A stretch of 58,029 bases of DNA from Basidiobolus meristosporus CBS 931.73 (Eukaryota > Basidiobolomycota > Basidiobolomycetes > Basidiobolales > Basidiobolaceae): the NCBI GenBank assembly GCA_002104905.1, contig MCFE01000558.1, positions 1 to 58,029 of the forward strand. Reading direction: 5' to 3'. The position numbers were made by a program, and so were the translations under genes. Below the pieces are notes generated by a model. That model made no database searches. It worked only from the letters and a program-made list of their open reading frames with translations, and was not told the origin of the DNA. Positions 47,069-57,302 of this stretch are shown in pieces (position 1 is the stretch's first letter; the number at the start of each line of letters is the position of its first letter).

Positions 47069-48435
47069 CCTCTCCACCATCTCCCCTTTATTTGTCATTT
47101 GATGATGTTGATACACGTACACATGAATTAAATGCTCCTTGTTTCGATCAATCTGGTTCGATGGAAGCGACACGAAATAGTCAAGTGGTGACGTTTATGT
47201 AACATATTCTAGGAAATCGATTAGCGTATGCTTGTGCATCCCTACCATCGGGCAAGTGGCGAATGCATAGTACAGAAATGAAGACCAAGCGGACACTCCA
47301 CCGACGACCAACAGGAACGTCAGCACTCGAAGCATTGCTCCTTGAAAATGCCCCTAGATCTGAGTAAATAATGTTGACCAGCGAGTCGTTTTGCATGCCA
47401 AAATAATTCCCAGATTTGGTTAATCATTCTTGAGGTAGCAAGCTCGTGGATCGTCTGAATGACGGCGCCACATTTTGAATGTTGGTGTTGGATGCACCGG
47501 TCGACAGCGAATATATTCTCCACAGTAGCCTCTCATTTGTATTGGCCAAGATCCGAGTTGATTCGGTGCAAGGGTAAAGATGTGCACAGCAAAATCTGGG
47601 CTCCGGGTGTTGTGTTAATCCAAAGTCAAATCATTCGAATTTGGCTCTCCAACATCTTCCCACTGTTCAAACCTCCAGGCACAGTCAATTAGAATTGAGT
47701 CCTCTCTGGTAGCAACCATCACCTTGTATACGTACACGTGTTCATCAAGATAACGTACGAAGGAGAGCACCTCTTGGCTTGAAAATAGGCAAATGATTTA
47801 ACCCTGAAACATGTATCACGCTCTTAAATAGCTGGTTTCCCTTACTTGAGGGGAAATCCGATTGTAGTTTCTGGTTTGGGCTGTCGTCAGTAGTTACGTG
47901 ATCCAAGTGGTGAGGGAGAGGTGAGCTTGATTTTGTATGAGGCTGCTTTGCGAGTGTTCTATGTTGTGTGCTGAACGGGTGTCGGTGGAGTTTGAGTTTT
48001 GATGGCAGAAGGATCACATATGATACGATATTTACTCGCCGGGAAGATCCTTGTAAACAAACCTAACAACAAGCAGTGGCACATACGGTTGGACAACCGT
48101 TCCTTTCCTACTTCACTCCATCTAGGTAGGGAGTGTATTGAAACTGGTCACGTGCGGGTTTTCTTTCTGTCAACGGAAGGTTTGCTGCAGCATGTTACGA
48201 TGGGAAATATGCATCTAAATACATGGAGGCAGGTATGAAGAATGCGGGGGAATAAGGTTGAGTCCACACAATAGACAGATTTCATATTCATCAAGATGTG
48301 CCTTGGCTTACTGAGACACCACTGGAGTGAAAAAGGGGCAGTAAGGGAGGGTGTGGGGTACCCCATACTTTCCTCCGAAGTGAGTATAAATTGATCAAGA
48401 CACTCACTTGGCAGCATATCTCTCTCAACAACAAA
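47069..48435. other. Long intergenic region before the Gly-rich gene
   Basis: About 1.37 kb with no reading frame I can support on either strand. Several 70-90 codon frames have no recognisable features. The region marks the change from the conserved gene block to the subtelomere-proximal part of the contig. Confidence 0.5.
48385..48391 (+). promoter_or_regulatory. TATA box of the Gly/Asn-repeat gene
   Basis: TATAAAT 45 bp before the ATG at 48436. An initiation site within the CA-rich segment around 48400-48415 is likely. The very short leader suggests a compact, strongly transcribed gene. Confidence 0.55.
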
Positions 48436-50340
48436 ATGAAATTCTCCGCACCAAGAATCTTGTGCTTCCTCTCTGGTTTGGCTGCAATCAACGCCGCAGC
48501 TTTCGATAGAAGACTACAGGCCAGAAGCGGTGGGGCTTACGACGTGACCGATCTATTTGACGGAGGGAATGAAAGTGGTGGTAGCGGAGCTGGCGCTTAT
48601 GGCCCCGGAAATGGTGATAACGGAAGCGGCGGTAACGGCAATGGAGGCAATGGTGATGGCAGTGGCAACGGCGGTAATGGAAATGGAGGAAATGGAGATG
48701 GCAATGGTAATGGAGGCAATGGAGCCGGTGCTTATGGCTCTGGCAATGGTGGAAACGGAAACGGCGGTAACGGCAATGGAGGCAATGGTGATGGCAGTGG
48801 CAACGGCGGTAATGGAAATGGAGATGGCAATGGAAACGGTGGCAACGGAGCCGGTGCATATGACTCTGGCAATGGTGGAAACGGCGGTAACGGCAATGGA
48901 GGTAATGGTGCTGGCAATGGCAACGGCGGTAATGGAAATGGAGGAAATGATGATGGCAATGACAAGGGAGGCAGCGGAGACGGTGCATATGACTCTGGCA
49001 ATGGTGGAAACGGAAACGGCGGTAACGGCAATGGAGGCAATGGTGATGGCAATGGCAACGGTAGTAACGGAGCCGGTGCTTACGACTCTGGAAACAGCAA
49101 CGGCGGTAATGGAAATGGAGATGGCAATGGAGGCGATGGGAACGGTGGTAACGGAGCTGGTGCTTACGACTCTGGTAATGGTGGAAATGGAAATGACGGT
49201 AACGGCAATGGAGGCAACGGTGGTAACGGGGCCAGTGCTTACGACTCTGGAAACGGCAACGGCGGTAATGGAAATGGAGGAAATGGAGATGGCAATGGTA
49301 ATGGAGGCAATGGAGCCGGTGCTTATGGCTCTGGCAATGGTGGAAACGGAAACGGCGGTAACGGCAATGGAGGCAATGGTGATGGCAATGGCAACGGTGG
49401 TAACGGAGCCGGTGCTTACGACTCTGGAAACAGCAACGGCGGTAATGGAAATAGAGATGGCAATGGTAATGGAGGCGATGGGAACGGTGGTAACGGAGCT
49501 GGTGCTTACGACTCTGGTAATGGTGGAAATGGAAATGGCGGTAACGGCAATGGAGGCAATGGTGATGGCAATGGCAACGGTGGTAACGGAGCCGGTGCTT
49601 ACGACTCTGGAAACAGCAACGGTGGTAATGGAAATGGAGATGGAGATGGCAATGGTAATGGAGGCGATGGGAACGGTGGTAACGGAGCTGGTACTTACGA
49701 CTCTGGTAATGGTGGAAATGGAAATGGCGGTAATGGCAATGGAGGCAATGGTGATGGCAGTGGCAACGGCGGTAATGGAAATGGAGATGGCAATGGAAAC
49801 GGTGGCAACGGAGCCGGTGTATATGACTCTGGCAATGGTGGAAACGGCGGTAACGGCAATGGAGGCAATGGTGCTGGCAATGGCAACGGCGGTAATGGAA
49901 ATGGAGGAAATGATGATGGCAATGGCAAGGGAGGCAGCGGAGACGGTGCATATGACTCTGGCGATGGTGGAAACGGAAATGGCGGTAACGGCAATGGAGG
50001 CAATGGCAACGGCGGTAATGGAAATGGCGACGGAGGCAACGGAGCCGGTACATATGACTCTGGCAATGGTGGAAACGGAAACGATAGTAACGGCAATGGT
50101 AATGGAGGTATTGGCAACGGTAATGGAGGAAATGGAAACGGTGGTAACGGCGCTGGTACTTATGGCTCTGGAAACGGCAGCGGTGGTAACGGAAACGATG
50201 GCACTGGAGGCGGCAATGGCAATGGTGGTAACGGAGCCAGTGCTTATAACTCTGGAAATGATGGAAACGGAAACGGAGGCAATGGCTCTGGAAGCGGTAA
50301 TGGGAATGGTGCCGGCAACGGTAGTGGCGATTGTCAGTAA
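48436..50340 (+). CDS. Secreted Gly/Asn-rich tandem-repeat protein
   Basis: Single frame of 634 codons. The ATG at 48436 opens MKFSAPRILCFLSGLAAINA, a typical signal peptide, followed by FDRRLQAR with a dibasic Kex2-type site. The rest is built from GNGGNG, GNGDGNG and similar hexads, punctuated about a dozen times by GAGAYDSGN or a variant (GTYDSGN, GAYGSGN, DGAYDSGN). It ends GSGDCQ, with the only cysteine of the mature chain near the C terminus. A DNA block of about 270 bp at 48725-48990 is repeated nearly exactly at about 49700-49970, showing internal duplication. No enzymatic domain. Likely an extracellular or cell-wall structural or adhesive protein. Because repeat units are multiples of three, two other frames are also open; only this one has a signal peptide. 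Confidence 0.8.
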   Translation: MKFSAPRILCFLSGLAAINAAAFDRRLQARSGGAYDVTDLFDGGNESGGSGAGAYGPGNGDNGSGGNGNGGNGDGSGNGGNGNGGNGDGNGNGGNGAGAYGSGNGGNGNGGNGNGGNGDGSGNGGNGNGDGNGNGGNGAGAYDSGNGGNGGNGNGGNGAGNGNGGNGNGGNDDGNDKGGSGDGAYDSGNGGNGNGGNGNGGNGDGNGNGSNGAGAYDSGNSNGGNGNGDGNGGDGNGGNGAGAYDSGNGGNGNDGNGNGGNGGNGASAYDSGNGNGGNGNGGNGDGNGNGGNGAGAYGSGNGGNGNGGNGNGGNGDGNGNGGNGAGAYDSGNSNGGNGNRDGNGNGGDGNGGNGAGAYDSGNGGNGNGGNGNGGNGDGNGNGGNGAGAYDSGNSNGGNGNGDGDGNGNGGDGNGGNGAGTYDSGNGGNGNGGNGNGGNGDGSGNGGNGNGDGNGNGGNGAGVYDSGNGGNGGNGNGGNGAGNGNGGNGNGGNDDGNGKGGSGDGAYDSGDGGNGNGGNGNGGNGNGGNGNGDGGNGAGTYDSGNGGNGNDSNGNGNGGIGNGNGGNGNGGNGAGTYGSGNGSGGNGNDGTGGGNGNGGNGASAYNSGNDGNGNGGNGSGSGNGNGAGNGSGDCQ

Positions 50341-50654
50341 CTCATAGAGCTATGGTAGAATGATCATGTATTTAAAATCTATTTAATCCATAAATAAAAT
50401 TGCTCAATAGATCGAATGCCATTTTGTATGATGTTGCTTCTCTAAGTGTTCTGTGGCTTTGTATTTGAAGCAACATATGGCTATATATGTTTTACTCCTT
50501 TGATTTATGTAGATTATGGTTAAGGGGAGAGCAGGAAAGTGATGATTGCGGATCCATTGATACAGGTGGACTATTTGTGTATGCCGCCTATTGGAAATCA
50601 GTCTAGAGCCAAAAGAAGTGTTAGGAGAGTACTGAAAAGTTAATGCACTCAGAT
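50341..50654. other. 3' flank of the Gly-rich gene
   Basis: AT-rich, with AATAAA near 50392 that fits a polyadenylation signal for the Gly-rich gene. No gene seen. The retroelement array begins immediately after. Confidence 0.5.
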
Positions 50655-50754
50655 TTTTTGGGGAGGGGGAAGGAAAGTCATCAAGTGGTGAAATCTTTAC
50701 TTACTTAAAACAAGCAAATCTGAAGTTGTTCCTTGAAAGCTAGGCCTCACAGAT
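50655..50754 (-). mobile_element. SINE-like fragment (family C), 5'-truncated, oldest array member
   Basis: On the + strand it starts with a G-rich run and AAAGTCATCAAGTGGTGAAA, the complement of the shared 3' tail, then matches the SINE copies at 57310 and 56110 (AGCTAGG...AGATATCTT) for about 90 bp before stopping abruptly. The hairpin has one mismatch, consistent with age. Confidence 0.6.
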
Positions 50755-51377
50755 ATCTTGGGGAGGGAAACTCACCAAGTATTGGTGAAATCTTTATTTG
50801 CAGTCTGGATTAAAACAAACATAGAAGCCAGCAGGGATGTAAGTCCCGTAAACAATAATTCTAAACTGAATTCAAAGCAGTATCCCAAAGAGTGAAATCT
50901 TTATCAAGTATCCTAAATAAAGAAGCCAAGTTAGAATATAGATATCTGGAATGCAGAAAGCCTACAAGATTAACTTGGACTTTGCTGCTTCCCAAATATC
51001 CTTAATATCAAAGTCTAGTGGAAAACGCAGTAAGACTGCTTGTTCACTGTAGTATTTCCTGAGGAAGATTGTCACTTGGAGGGAGGCATGGTTTTTGAAT
51101 AAGTTGGTAAATTCATTGAGGAGTACTTTCTCAAGAGAAAATGATACAAAGAGAGGACTACCTAAATGATGTCCAAATATGTGATCCAAGAGCTCCCAAT
51201 CTAGCATATTTTTGACTTCATCTGTAGACTCCTCAACAATATCCTTATCAAGAATAACTCATAAGAGATCCCTGGCAATGTATTGAATGTTAATAATATT
51301 AGGCATATGGATGTATAGGTCCTTGAGGTAGTGTACTTGTTCTGATATTGAAAGGTAACCAGCATTTCTGAAGTAGT
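50755..51377 (-). mobile_element. ORF1-type element (family B), decayed copy
   Basis: The + strand starts GGGGAGGGAAACTCACC, with hairpin TCACC/GGTGA around a 7-nt loop on the element strand. The interior (minus frame 50962-51207) encodes SFSLEKVLLNEFTNLFKN, alignable with SLEESLLSRFTSLIKN of the copy at 56641-57302. Further frames are broken. Ends at a relic of telomere-like sequence, CTTAGGGTAAGGGCTAGGGG, near 51380-51400. Confidence 0.65.
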
Positions 51378-51552
51378 AAACTTAGGGTAAGGGCTAGGGG
51401 GAAACAGTTGCCAATAGGTGAAATATTTATTTTAGCCAAGACAAAGGAGCCAGCACTACTGTTGTGGCTTTGATACAAGAGTGCGGAGCTGAGGGAAATT
51501 GGTAGTTAAATCAAATAGAAGAAATGATAGCTCTTCAGTGCTCAAGACTGTT
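51378..51552 (-). mobile_element. LINE 3' fragment (family A)
   Basis: A short, 5'-truncated copy of the LINE 3' end. Its G-rich start and tail are followed by GGAGCCAGCACTACTGTTGT, matching the copies at 53680 and 55205. It stops after the final reverse-transcriptase codons, at CAGGGTTAGGGGG. Confidence 0.7.
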
Positions 51553-51757
51553 CAGGGTTAGGGGGGATGAAAGTCACCAAGTGGTAAATTCCTTATTTAC
51601 TTATAACAAGTATCTAAAGAAGCCAAGTTAATGTGAAGTTATTCCTAGAAAGCTGCGTCTGAGAGATATCTTCCAGGTAAGCCAGGACTGAGAAGTGAGA
51701 ATCTGAGTATATCTGAGGTGAATAGTAATGATTTGTGGTAGCTGATATATGGCCAGG
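51553..51757 (-). mobile_element. SINE-like fragment (family C), 5'-truncated
   Basis: Begins GGGTTAGGGGGGATGAAAGT on the + strand. It matches the full copies for about 200 bp and ends at GGCCAGGATGGCCA, where the tnp2 relic begins. Confidence 0.7.
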
Positions 51758-53330
51758 ATGGCCACCCTGTGAAAAATAATTTGGTCATGCAAGTGGATCT
51801 AATCCAGATCAGCCATCAGGATCCCATTTAGAGACCATCACAATACCAGCAGCTTGGAATTAGTGACCCTCCTGACAATCTTATGATGGGATCATGATGG
51901 TGTTTGCTAATTTTACAACCAAATAACAGGATAAAACTTTACAATATTTTATTGGTGCTGTGACAATATTTGCATCGTATTGTTGCGGTCTTTGAATTAT
52001 TGGCAGTATGATGGCCTACTACTGGTTCTGTAAAATGCTACCATACTAACTTACCAAATGGTATTTCCTTTTTCTACCTCCCCTTGTGCAATTCATATAT
52101 TCCACTGTAGAATCACCCCTCTTTATTTGCTTACCCACTACTACCTTGGGTATACCACATATAGTTTGAATCAAATAAAACTATGGCCTCCTACTTACTA
52201 ACCTCTAAAAATGCACACACCTGCCGCAATTGACATACTTCTATCACCTCAGCTTTGCAGCTTTTTAGTGTGATACTGGAGAAGTTACCATATACCTTGT
52301 ACTGCTGGTAACATATACATCTTGCAACATATGCTTAGTTGTTGCCACTACTGCCATGAATACCTCCTGAATATCCACAAAGAGCTTCTTGGTATTTAGC
52401 CAATATACTTCTTCTCCCTGCTGGATTCTAGTCCCCCTTATAGGTGTGCTTGGGCTTTTGCTTGTGTGAATTCCATATTGAATGGTGTAGAAGCTGGTTT
52501 GTGACCATGAGAAATCCAGCATATCTTGGTAGAGTTTTGCTGATAAAATTAGTTGCTTGTTGCACCCAACCCAACTTTGCATTACTTAACCAATTACCCA
52601 TGCATTGGGGCTGCTTAGCTTCTTAATGCCATAGGCATTGGTGTCTCCATGTGCACATTTGTCCTCAGTATTTTCCAACTCTTTCTGGCTGTCCTCCTTG
52701 TGCTAACTCATCACATCTATGACGGACTGGAAGGTAATATTCTTGAAGAGATTGGGATATGGTAGTACCTGCAACTTGACTTGTCTTCCCATCTCCCCAC
52801 ACATCTGCTCCATAGGAAACTCCCAAAAGCTGAAGCAAGGCCCAATATTCTCCACATACCATGCAAGATGGAGTAGAGAATGGATACAGTAGCAGCAGAG
52901 CTCTACATGTTCAGCTTTATGTTTGTAGTATAGCCGCTCAAATCCTGTCACAATCTCCTCACAAAACAGCTGTAGATGCATCAAGTTGGCATTGGTGATC
53001 TGCTTCTGGATAAATATTCCTACAATGTCCACATATGACTCCCAATGCTTCCAATGTACTCTTGGTAGGAATGGCTTCAGAACACCACTTGAATAAATAC
53101 ACATTAAGTTCATCCAGTCTTTGCATTTCTATTGTTGCATATGTGCATGAGTATTGATTGGAGCCTGTGAGAAGTATTTAGGGTAGCATATACTCTGTAA
53201 TATCTTGTCAATTCTTTCAAATTCCTCTGGTATCTTGAAGGGCTCATTTGGCATGTAATGCCCCATGTACAACTTGATCATCAGTATAGGGATATTGTTG
53301 AAAAGCAAATGCATTGCTCCCAGTGGAAAG
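51758..53330 (-). pseudogene. tnp2-family transposon relic, inverted partial copy
   Basis: Reverse complement of the left-end element. The minus-strand frame at 52703-53113 carries FWEFPMEQMCGEMG and VLKPFLPRVHWKHWESYV, and 53129-53353 carries MHLLFNNIPILM, matching the left copy at 806 onward. The upstream half of the transposase is missing: the copy stops at AAGCTT at about 53331 and is directly joined to the tail of a family B retroelement. Frames are broken by stops. Confidence 0.75.
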
Positions 53331-53628
53331 CTTAGGGGAGGGAAAGTCACCAAAGTAGGTGAAATCTTTATTTGATTTCAGACAAGTCTAACTTCAAATA
53401 AACAAGCCAGCTGGGAATAGAAGATTCCCAAAGTAAAAACCAAGTTGAATATGAATAAATCTAAGCTAAGGTTAAGGCAGTATCCCAGAGTACACTGGAG
53501 TTCAGGTTCATGGGGGAGTGAAGTAGATAAGTTTGAGAGATATAATAATCTTTCAGAAAGTGGGTAACAGCAGGTGAAGGGAAGTTTTTGATAAGTGAAG
53601 TGAATCTTGAGAGCAGAGATTCCTCTAA
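53331..53628 (-). mobile_element. ORF1-type element (family B), 5'-truncated
   Basis: Starts TTAGGGGAGGGAAAGTCACC on the + strand and matches 56641-56945 closely, ending at GATTCCTCTAATG. Only the last codons of ORF1 remain. It is joined to the broken tnp2 copy on its centromeric side. Confidence 0.75.
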
Positions 53629-55146
53629 TGGGCTAGGGGGAGACAGTCACCAACAGGTGAAATCTTTATTTCAGTTGAAACAAAGAAGCCAGCACTACTG
53701 TTGTAGCTTTGATACAAGAGTGTGTAGCTGAGGGGAATTTGCAGGTAAGTTAATAAGAAGTGATGATAGTTCTTCAGTGCTCAAGACACTGTTCAGTGGG
53801 AAGGGGGGTAGCAAGAGAGGTAGGAATGACTTGTGAACAACATTAATGAGGGGAATGTGATAAGGATTGATATTCATCATAAAGGGAGTGTGCTGCTGCA
53901 GATATTGCTGCCAAAAGTCTGTCAAGTACTTCAGGTAGGCCAGCTTGGGCTTTTCTGACTGCAGAATATAGTGAGCAAACTTCTTGACTTCAGGATCTCC
54001 AAGTATAGTTCTCCAGCAGGAGCCAGGTGTTGTGTGGTGTGTTCTCTTACAGGCCTTAATCAGTGGGTTGTTGCAGTTATGAAGTCTGAGGTATAATCTG
54101 GTTCTAAGGTAGAGAAGTCTGATCTTGTAGGGCATAAACCCAAAAGCACCAAGAATAGCATGTCTGTAGGGGCATTCAGGCAAATGAGGCACCAAGGAGG
54201 TAATGCACCATACTGCAAACTTGTCAAGCTTAGTACAGTCTCTAGAAGTAAGAGAGAGAAGTGGTAAGCCAAATTCCAGGACAGGGAAGACAAACTGCTT
54301 GAGTAGAAGGAGGCAGCTGGTAGCTGAAGCTGTAGGAGGAGTAACAGCCAGTAGCTTGTGGAGTGCCTGTCTTGCCAGGATAATTCTCTTCTTCAGGTGT
54401 GCTCCAGAGTCTAGTCCATTAGGAAGAAAAGGAAAGCCAAGATATTTAGCAGAAACCTGAGCAGGTAGTGTTGAGTTCTCCAAGTTGATGGGAGAGCCCA
54501 AAGGTACTGTCTTTGCAATGGAAAGCTGGAGATTATTCTTCTGCAGATACTGGTGGATGGTCTGGGAGTCTTGTTGCACATTGGAGGAGGATATTCTGAT
54601 GTCATCAGCAAGGAGAGTAACCAGACAGTCAGCTGAGAGTCTTGGGAAATCATTCAGGAAGATGGCAAACAGTATAGAACCAAGCACAGAGCCTTGAACC
54701 ACTCCATTAGGAACTGAGAGCACAGCTGATTGCTCACTTGGGTGCAGAGTTCTTGCTTGTGGATCCAGAAACAGAGACCTGACAAGGAGGGTGAGAGAGG
54801 TACTGGAGAAGCATTGCAACTTGCACCAAAGCAGATTTCTGTCAACAGAATCAAAGGCCTTAGTAATATCAAACAGAACAGAGGGATACTTGCACTGGAG
54901 AGAGTGATCTTGGCTAAGTATGACTGCATATTCCAAGGAGAGGCCAGGAACTAAGCCAAACTGTGCAGGATGAAACTTGAGGGAGTTGGAGTAGAGCTCC
55001 TGAGCAAGCAGAAGCTCAAACACCTTTCTGCAGGTGGGCAGCAGAGATATTGGCCTGTAGGAGCTAGGATCCAGGTGCTTTCCTTTACCCTTGTACAGTG
55101 GCAGAACATTCGCAAAGGACCATTCCTCAGGAGTAGAAAGCTGGGC
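53629..55146 (-). mobile_element. LINE (family A) copy 1, 5'-truncated
   Basis: The element 3' end lies at the left: CTAGGGGGAGACAGTCACCA on the + strand, complement of the C-rich tail. It is followed by the shared hairpin and AATAAAG, then the reverse-transcriptase frame. The 5' end is cut off at 55146, where TTAGGGGGGG of the next copy begins. No endonuclease region is present. Confidence 0.85.
53695..55146 (-). CDS. Non-LTR retrotransposon reverse transcriptase (partial, open frame)
   Basis: Open from the truncation point at 55146 (beginning near LSTPEEWSFANVLPLYKGKG) through YRPISLL, a LINE RT domain-1 signature. Motif A is FDITKAFDSVDR, motif B is GVVQGSVLGSILFAIFLNDF, and the catalytic motif C is LLADDI (LADD in place of the common YADD). 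A thumb and C-terminal segment of about 250 residues follows, ending at 53695. All catalytic aspartates are present and no stop interrupts, so this is a recent or functional source fragment. It lacks any start region, endonuclease or ORF1 because of the 5' truncation. The clade is not assignable by eye. Confidence 0.88.
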   Translation of the reverse strand, partial: AQLSTPEEWSFANVLPLYKGKGKHLDPSSYRPISLLPTCRKVFELLLAQELYSNSLKFHPAQFGLVPGLSLEYAVILSQDHSLQCKYPSVLFDITKAFDSVDRNLLWCKLQCFSSTSLTLLVRSLFLDPQARTLHPSEQSAVLSVPNGVVQGSVLGSILFAIFLNDFPRLSADCLVTLLADDIRISSSNVQQDSQTIHQYLQKNNLQLSIAKTVPLGSPINLENSTLPAQVSAKYLGFPFLPNGLDSGAHLKKRIILARQALHKLLAVTPPTASATSCLLLLKQFVFPVLEFGLPLLSLTSRDCTKLDKFAVWCITSLVPHLPECPYRHAILGAFGFMPYKIRLLYLRTRLYLRLHNCNNPLIKACKRTHHTTPGSCWRTILGDPEVKKFAHYILQSEKPKLAYLKYLTDFWQQYLQQHTPFMMNINPYHIPLINVVHKSFLPLLLPPFPLNSVLSTEELSSLLINLPANSPQLHTLVSKLQQ

Positions 55147-56101
55147 TTAGGGGGGGAGACAGTCACCAACAGGTGAAATCTTTATTTCAGTTGAAACAAA
55201 GAAGCCAGCGCTACTGTTGTAGCTTTGATACAAGAGTGTGTAGCTGAGGGGAATTTGTAGGTAAGTTAATAAGAAGTGATGATAGTTCTTCAGTGCTCAA
55301 GACACTGTTCAGTGGGAAGGGGGGTAGCAAGAGAGGTAACAATGACTTGTGAACAACATTAATGAGGGGAATGTGATAAGGATTGATATTCATCATAAAG
55401 GGAGTGTGCTGCTGCAGATATTGCTGCCAAAGGTCTGTCAAGTACTTCAGGTAGGCCAGCTTGGGTTTTTCTGACTGCAGAATATAGTGAGCAAACTTCT
55501 TGACTTCAGGATCTCCAAGTATAGTTCTCCAGCAGGAGCCAGGTGTTGTGTGGTGTGTTCTCTTCCAGGCCTTAATCAGTGGGTTGTTGCAGTTATGAAG
55601 TCTGAGGTATAATCTGGTTCTAAGGTAGAGAAGTCTGATCTTATAGGGCATAAACCCAAAAGCACCAAGAATAGCATGTCTGTAGGGGCATTCAGGCAAA
55701 TGAGGCACCAAGGAGGTAATGCACCATACTGCAAACTTGTCAAGCTTAGTGCAGTCTCTAGAAGTAAGAGAGAGAAGTGGTAAGCCAAATTCCAGGACAG
55801 GGAAGACAAACTGCTTGAGTAGAAGGAGGCAGCTGGGAGCTGAAGTTGTAGGAGGAGTAACAGCCAGTAGCTTGTGGAGTGCCTGTCTTGCCAGGATAAT
55901 TCTCTTCTTCAGGTGTGCTCCAGAGTCTAGTCCAGTAGGAAGGAAAGGAAAGCCAAGATATGTAGCAGAAACCTGAGCAGGTAGAGTGGAGTTCTCCAAG
56001 TTGATGGCAGAGCCCAAAGGTACTGTCTTTGCAATGGAAAGCTGGAGATTATTCTTCTGCAGATACTGGTGGATGGTCTGGGAGTCTTGTTGCACATTGG
56101 A
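55147..56101 (-). mobile_element. LINE (family A) copy 2, 5'-truncated
   Basis: Nearly identical to copy 1 over its length but truncated within the RT palm, upstream of codons reading VQQDSQTIHQ. Its + strand start is TTAGGGGGGGAGACAGTCAC, joined directly to copy 1. Its truncated 5' end is followed by TTAGGGTTAGGG. The partial frame 55211-56101 is open. High identity indicates recent insertion or duplication. Confidence 0.85.
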
Positions 56102-56640
56102 GGGTTAGGGTTAGGGTTTAGGGGGGAGGAAAGTCACCAAGTGGTGAAATCTTTATTTACTTATGACAAGTATCTAAAGAAGCCAAGTTAATCTGAAGTA
56201 ATTCCTAGAAAGCTAGGTCTGAGAGATATCTTCCTGGTAAGCCAGGTCTGAGAGTTGAGAAGCTGAGTGGTACTATATTTCCTAGTTAGCTAGGTCTGAG
56301 AGAGGTTTCCTGGAAAGCCAGGCCTGAGAAGTGAGAATCTGAATATATCTGAGCTAAGTTTTACTGGTTTGCGGTAGCTGAATTGTGGCCGGAATGGCCA
56401 GTAGACTGGGGGAACTGAGATGAATTTCTGGGCAATCACTGGCCAAATTTACTAGGCAAATCTGACCAATTAGCATTTCAAGGATTTCAGCCAATCAGAG
56501 CCTTTACTTTGCCCGATGGTTGATCAAGCCATCTCCCAATGAGCACACATCAATTTATTGATCAAATTTTGCTGGATCCAGGATTTGAACCCACAACCAT
56601 GGGTATGGAAGGGTTAGGGATAACCACAAGGCTAAGTGTT
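56102..56640 (-). mobile_element. tRNA-derived SINE-like element (family C), full-length copy 1
   Basis: Flanked by telomere-like repeat on both sides (TTAGGGTTAGGGTTTAGGGG at the left, TTCTTGGTTAGGGG at the right). On the minus strand the 5' end reads CCAAGAACACTTAGCC. It contains an A-box-like TAGCCTTGTGGTTA and, about 32 nt later, a perfect B box GGTTCAAATCC, the split RNA polymerase III promoter of tRNA-derived SINEs. The 3' end is the same tail as the LINE. No coding frame. Confidence 0.75.
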
Positions 56641-57302
56641 CTTGGTTAGGGGAGGGAAAGTCACCAAGGTAGGTGAAATCTTTATTTGATTTCAGACAAG
56701 TCTAACTACAAATAAAGAAGCCAGCTGGGAATAGAAGATTCCCAAAGTAAACACAAAGTTGAATATGAATAAATCTAAGCTAAAGTTAAGGCAGTATCCC
56801 AGAGTACACTGGAGTTCAGGTTCATGGGGGAGTGAAGTAGATAAGCTTGAGAGATATAATAATCTTTAAGGAAGTGGGTAACAGCAGGTGAAGGGGAGTT
56901 TTTGATAAGTGAAGTAAATCTTGAGAGCAGAGATTCCTCTAATGAGAAGGTCTTGTAAACTGGAGAATCAGGAAACTCTTTAAAGGCATGGTCAGTAGGT
57001 TCCCAGTAAAACTGGTCAGAGACATTTTGAGAGAATTCTTTAGCAATACTTTTGTCAAGTACTACCTCCAGAGTGTGATGGTTGATAAATCTCATGTTAA
57101 CAATATTGGATAAGTTGTAACCTTGTTGCTTGAGATACATCCTATGCTCAGATATAGGAATAAACTCCACATTGGCAAAGTAGCAGACAGCCCAGTCAGT
57201 AGCAGGAGGTAGATCAGAAGTGGCAGGAAACTTTCTTTTGGTCTTTGGGGGAGCAGCAAGAATTCTTGAGGAAGCAGGAGCAGGCTTTTTGACAGCTTCA
57301 GA
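56641..57302 (-). mobile_element. ORF1-type element (family B), longest copy
   Basis: Starts TTAGGGGAGGGAAAGTCACC on the + strand, then AGGTGAAATCTTTATTTGAT, and ends 5'-truncated within a Lys/Pro/Ala-rich coding segment at about 57302, where the next SINE tail (GTAGGGGGGAGG) begins. Confidence 0.8.
56775..57300 (-). CDS. LINE ORF1-like protein fragment
   Basis: Open frame of about 175 codons, truncated at its N terminus. It begins with a basic Pro/Ala region (SEAVKKPAPASSR, PPKTKRKF), then a segment with FIPISEHRMYLKQQGYNLSN and LEVVLDKSIAKEFSQNV. This is the pattern of the nucleic-acid-binding domain in LINE ORF1/gag-like proteins (P-S-E-H-x-x-YL...GY). The C-terminal part is helical. It may supply the RNA-binding function missing from the RT fragments. 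Assignment by pattern only. Confidence 0.55.

Noticed and set aside
48488-50347. Long open frames in two other frames of the Gly-rich region (521 codons minus, 596 codons plus)
   Set aside because: Repeat units are multiples of three, so lack of stops in one frame propagates to others. The products are monotonous (Met/Ala/Glu/Thr or His/Arg/Leu) with no signal peptide.
56570-56640. A genuine tRNA gene on the minus strand (B box present)
   Set aside because: It occurs twice in identical context at the 5' end of the repeated element, arms pair poorly, and it continues into element body. A tRNA-derived SINE head fits better.
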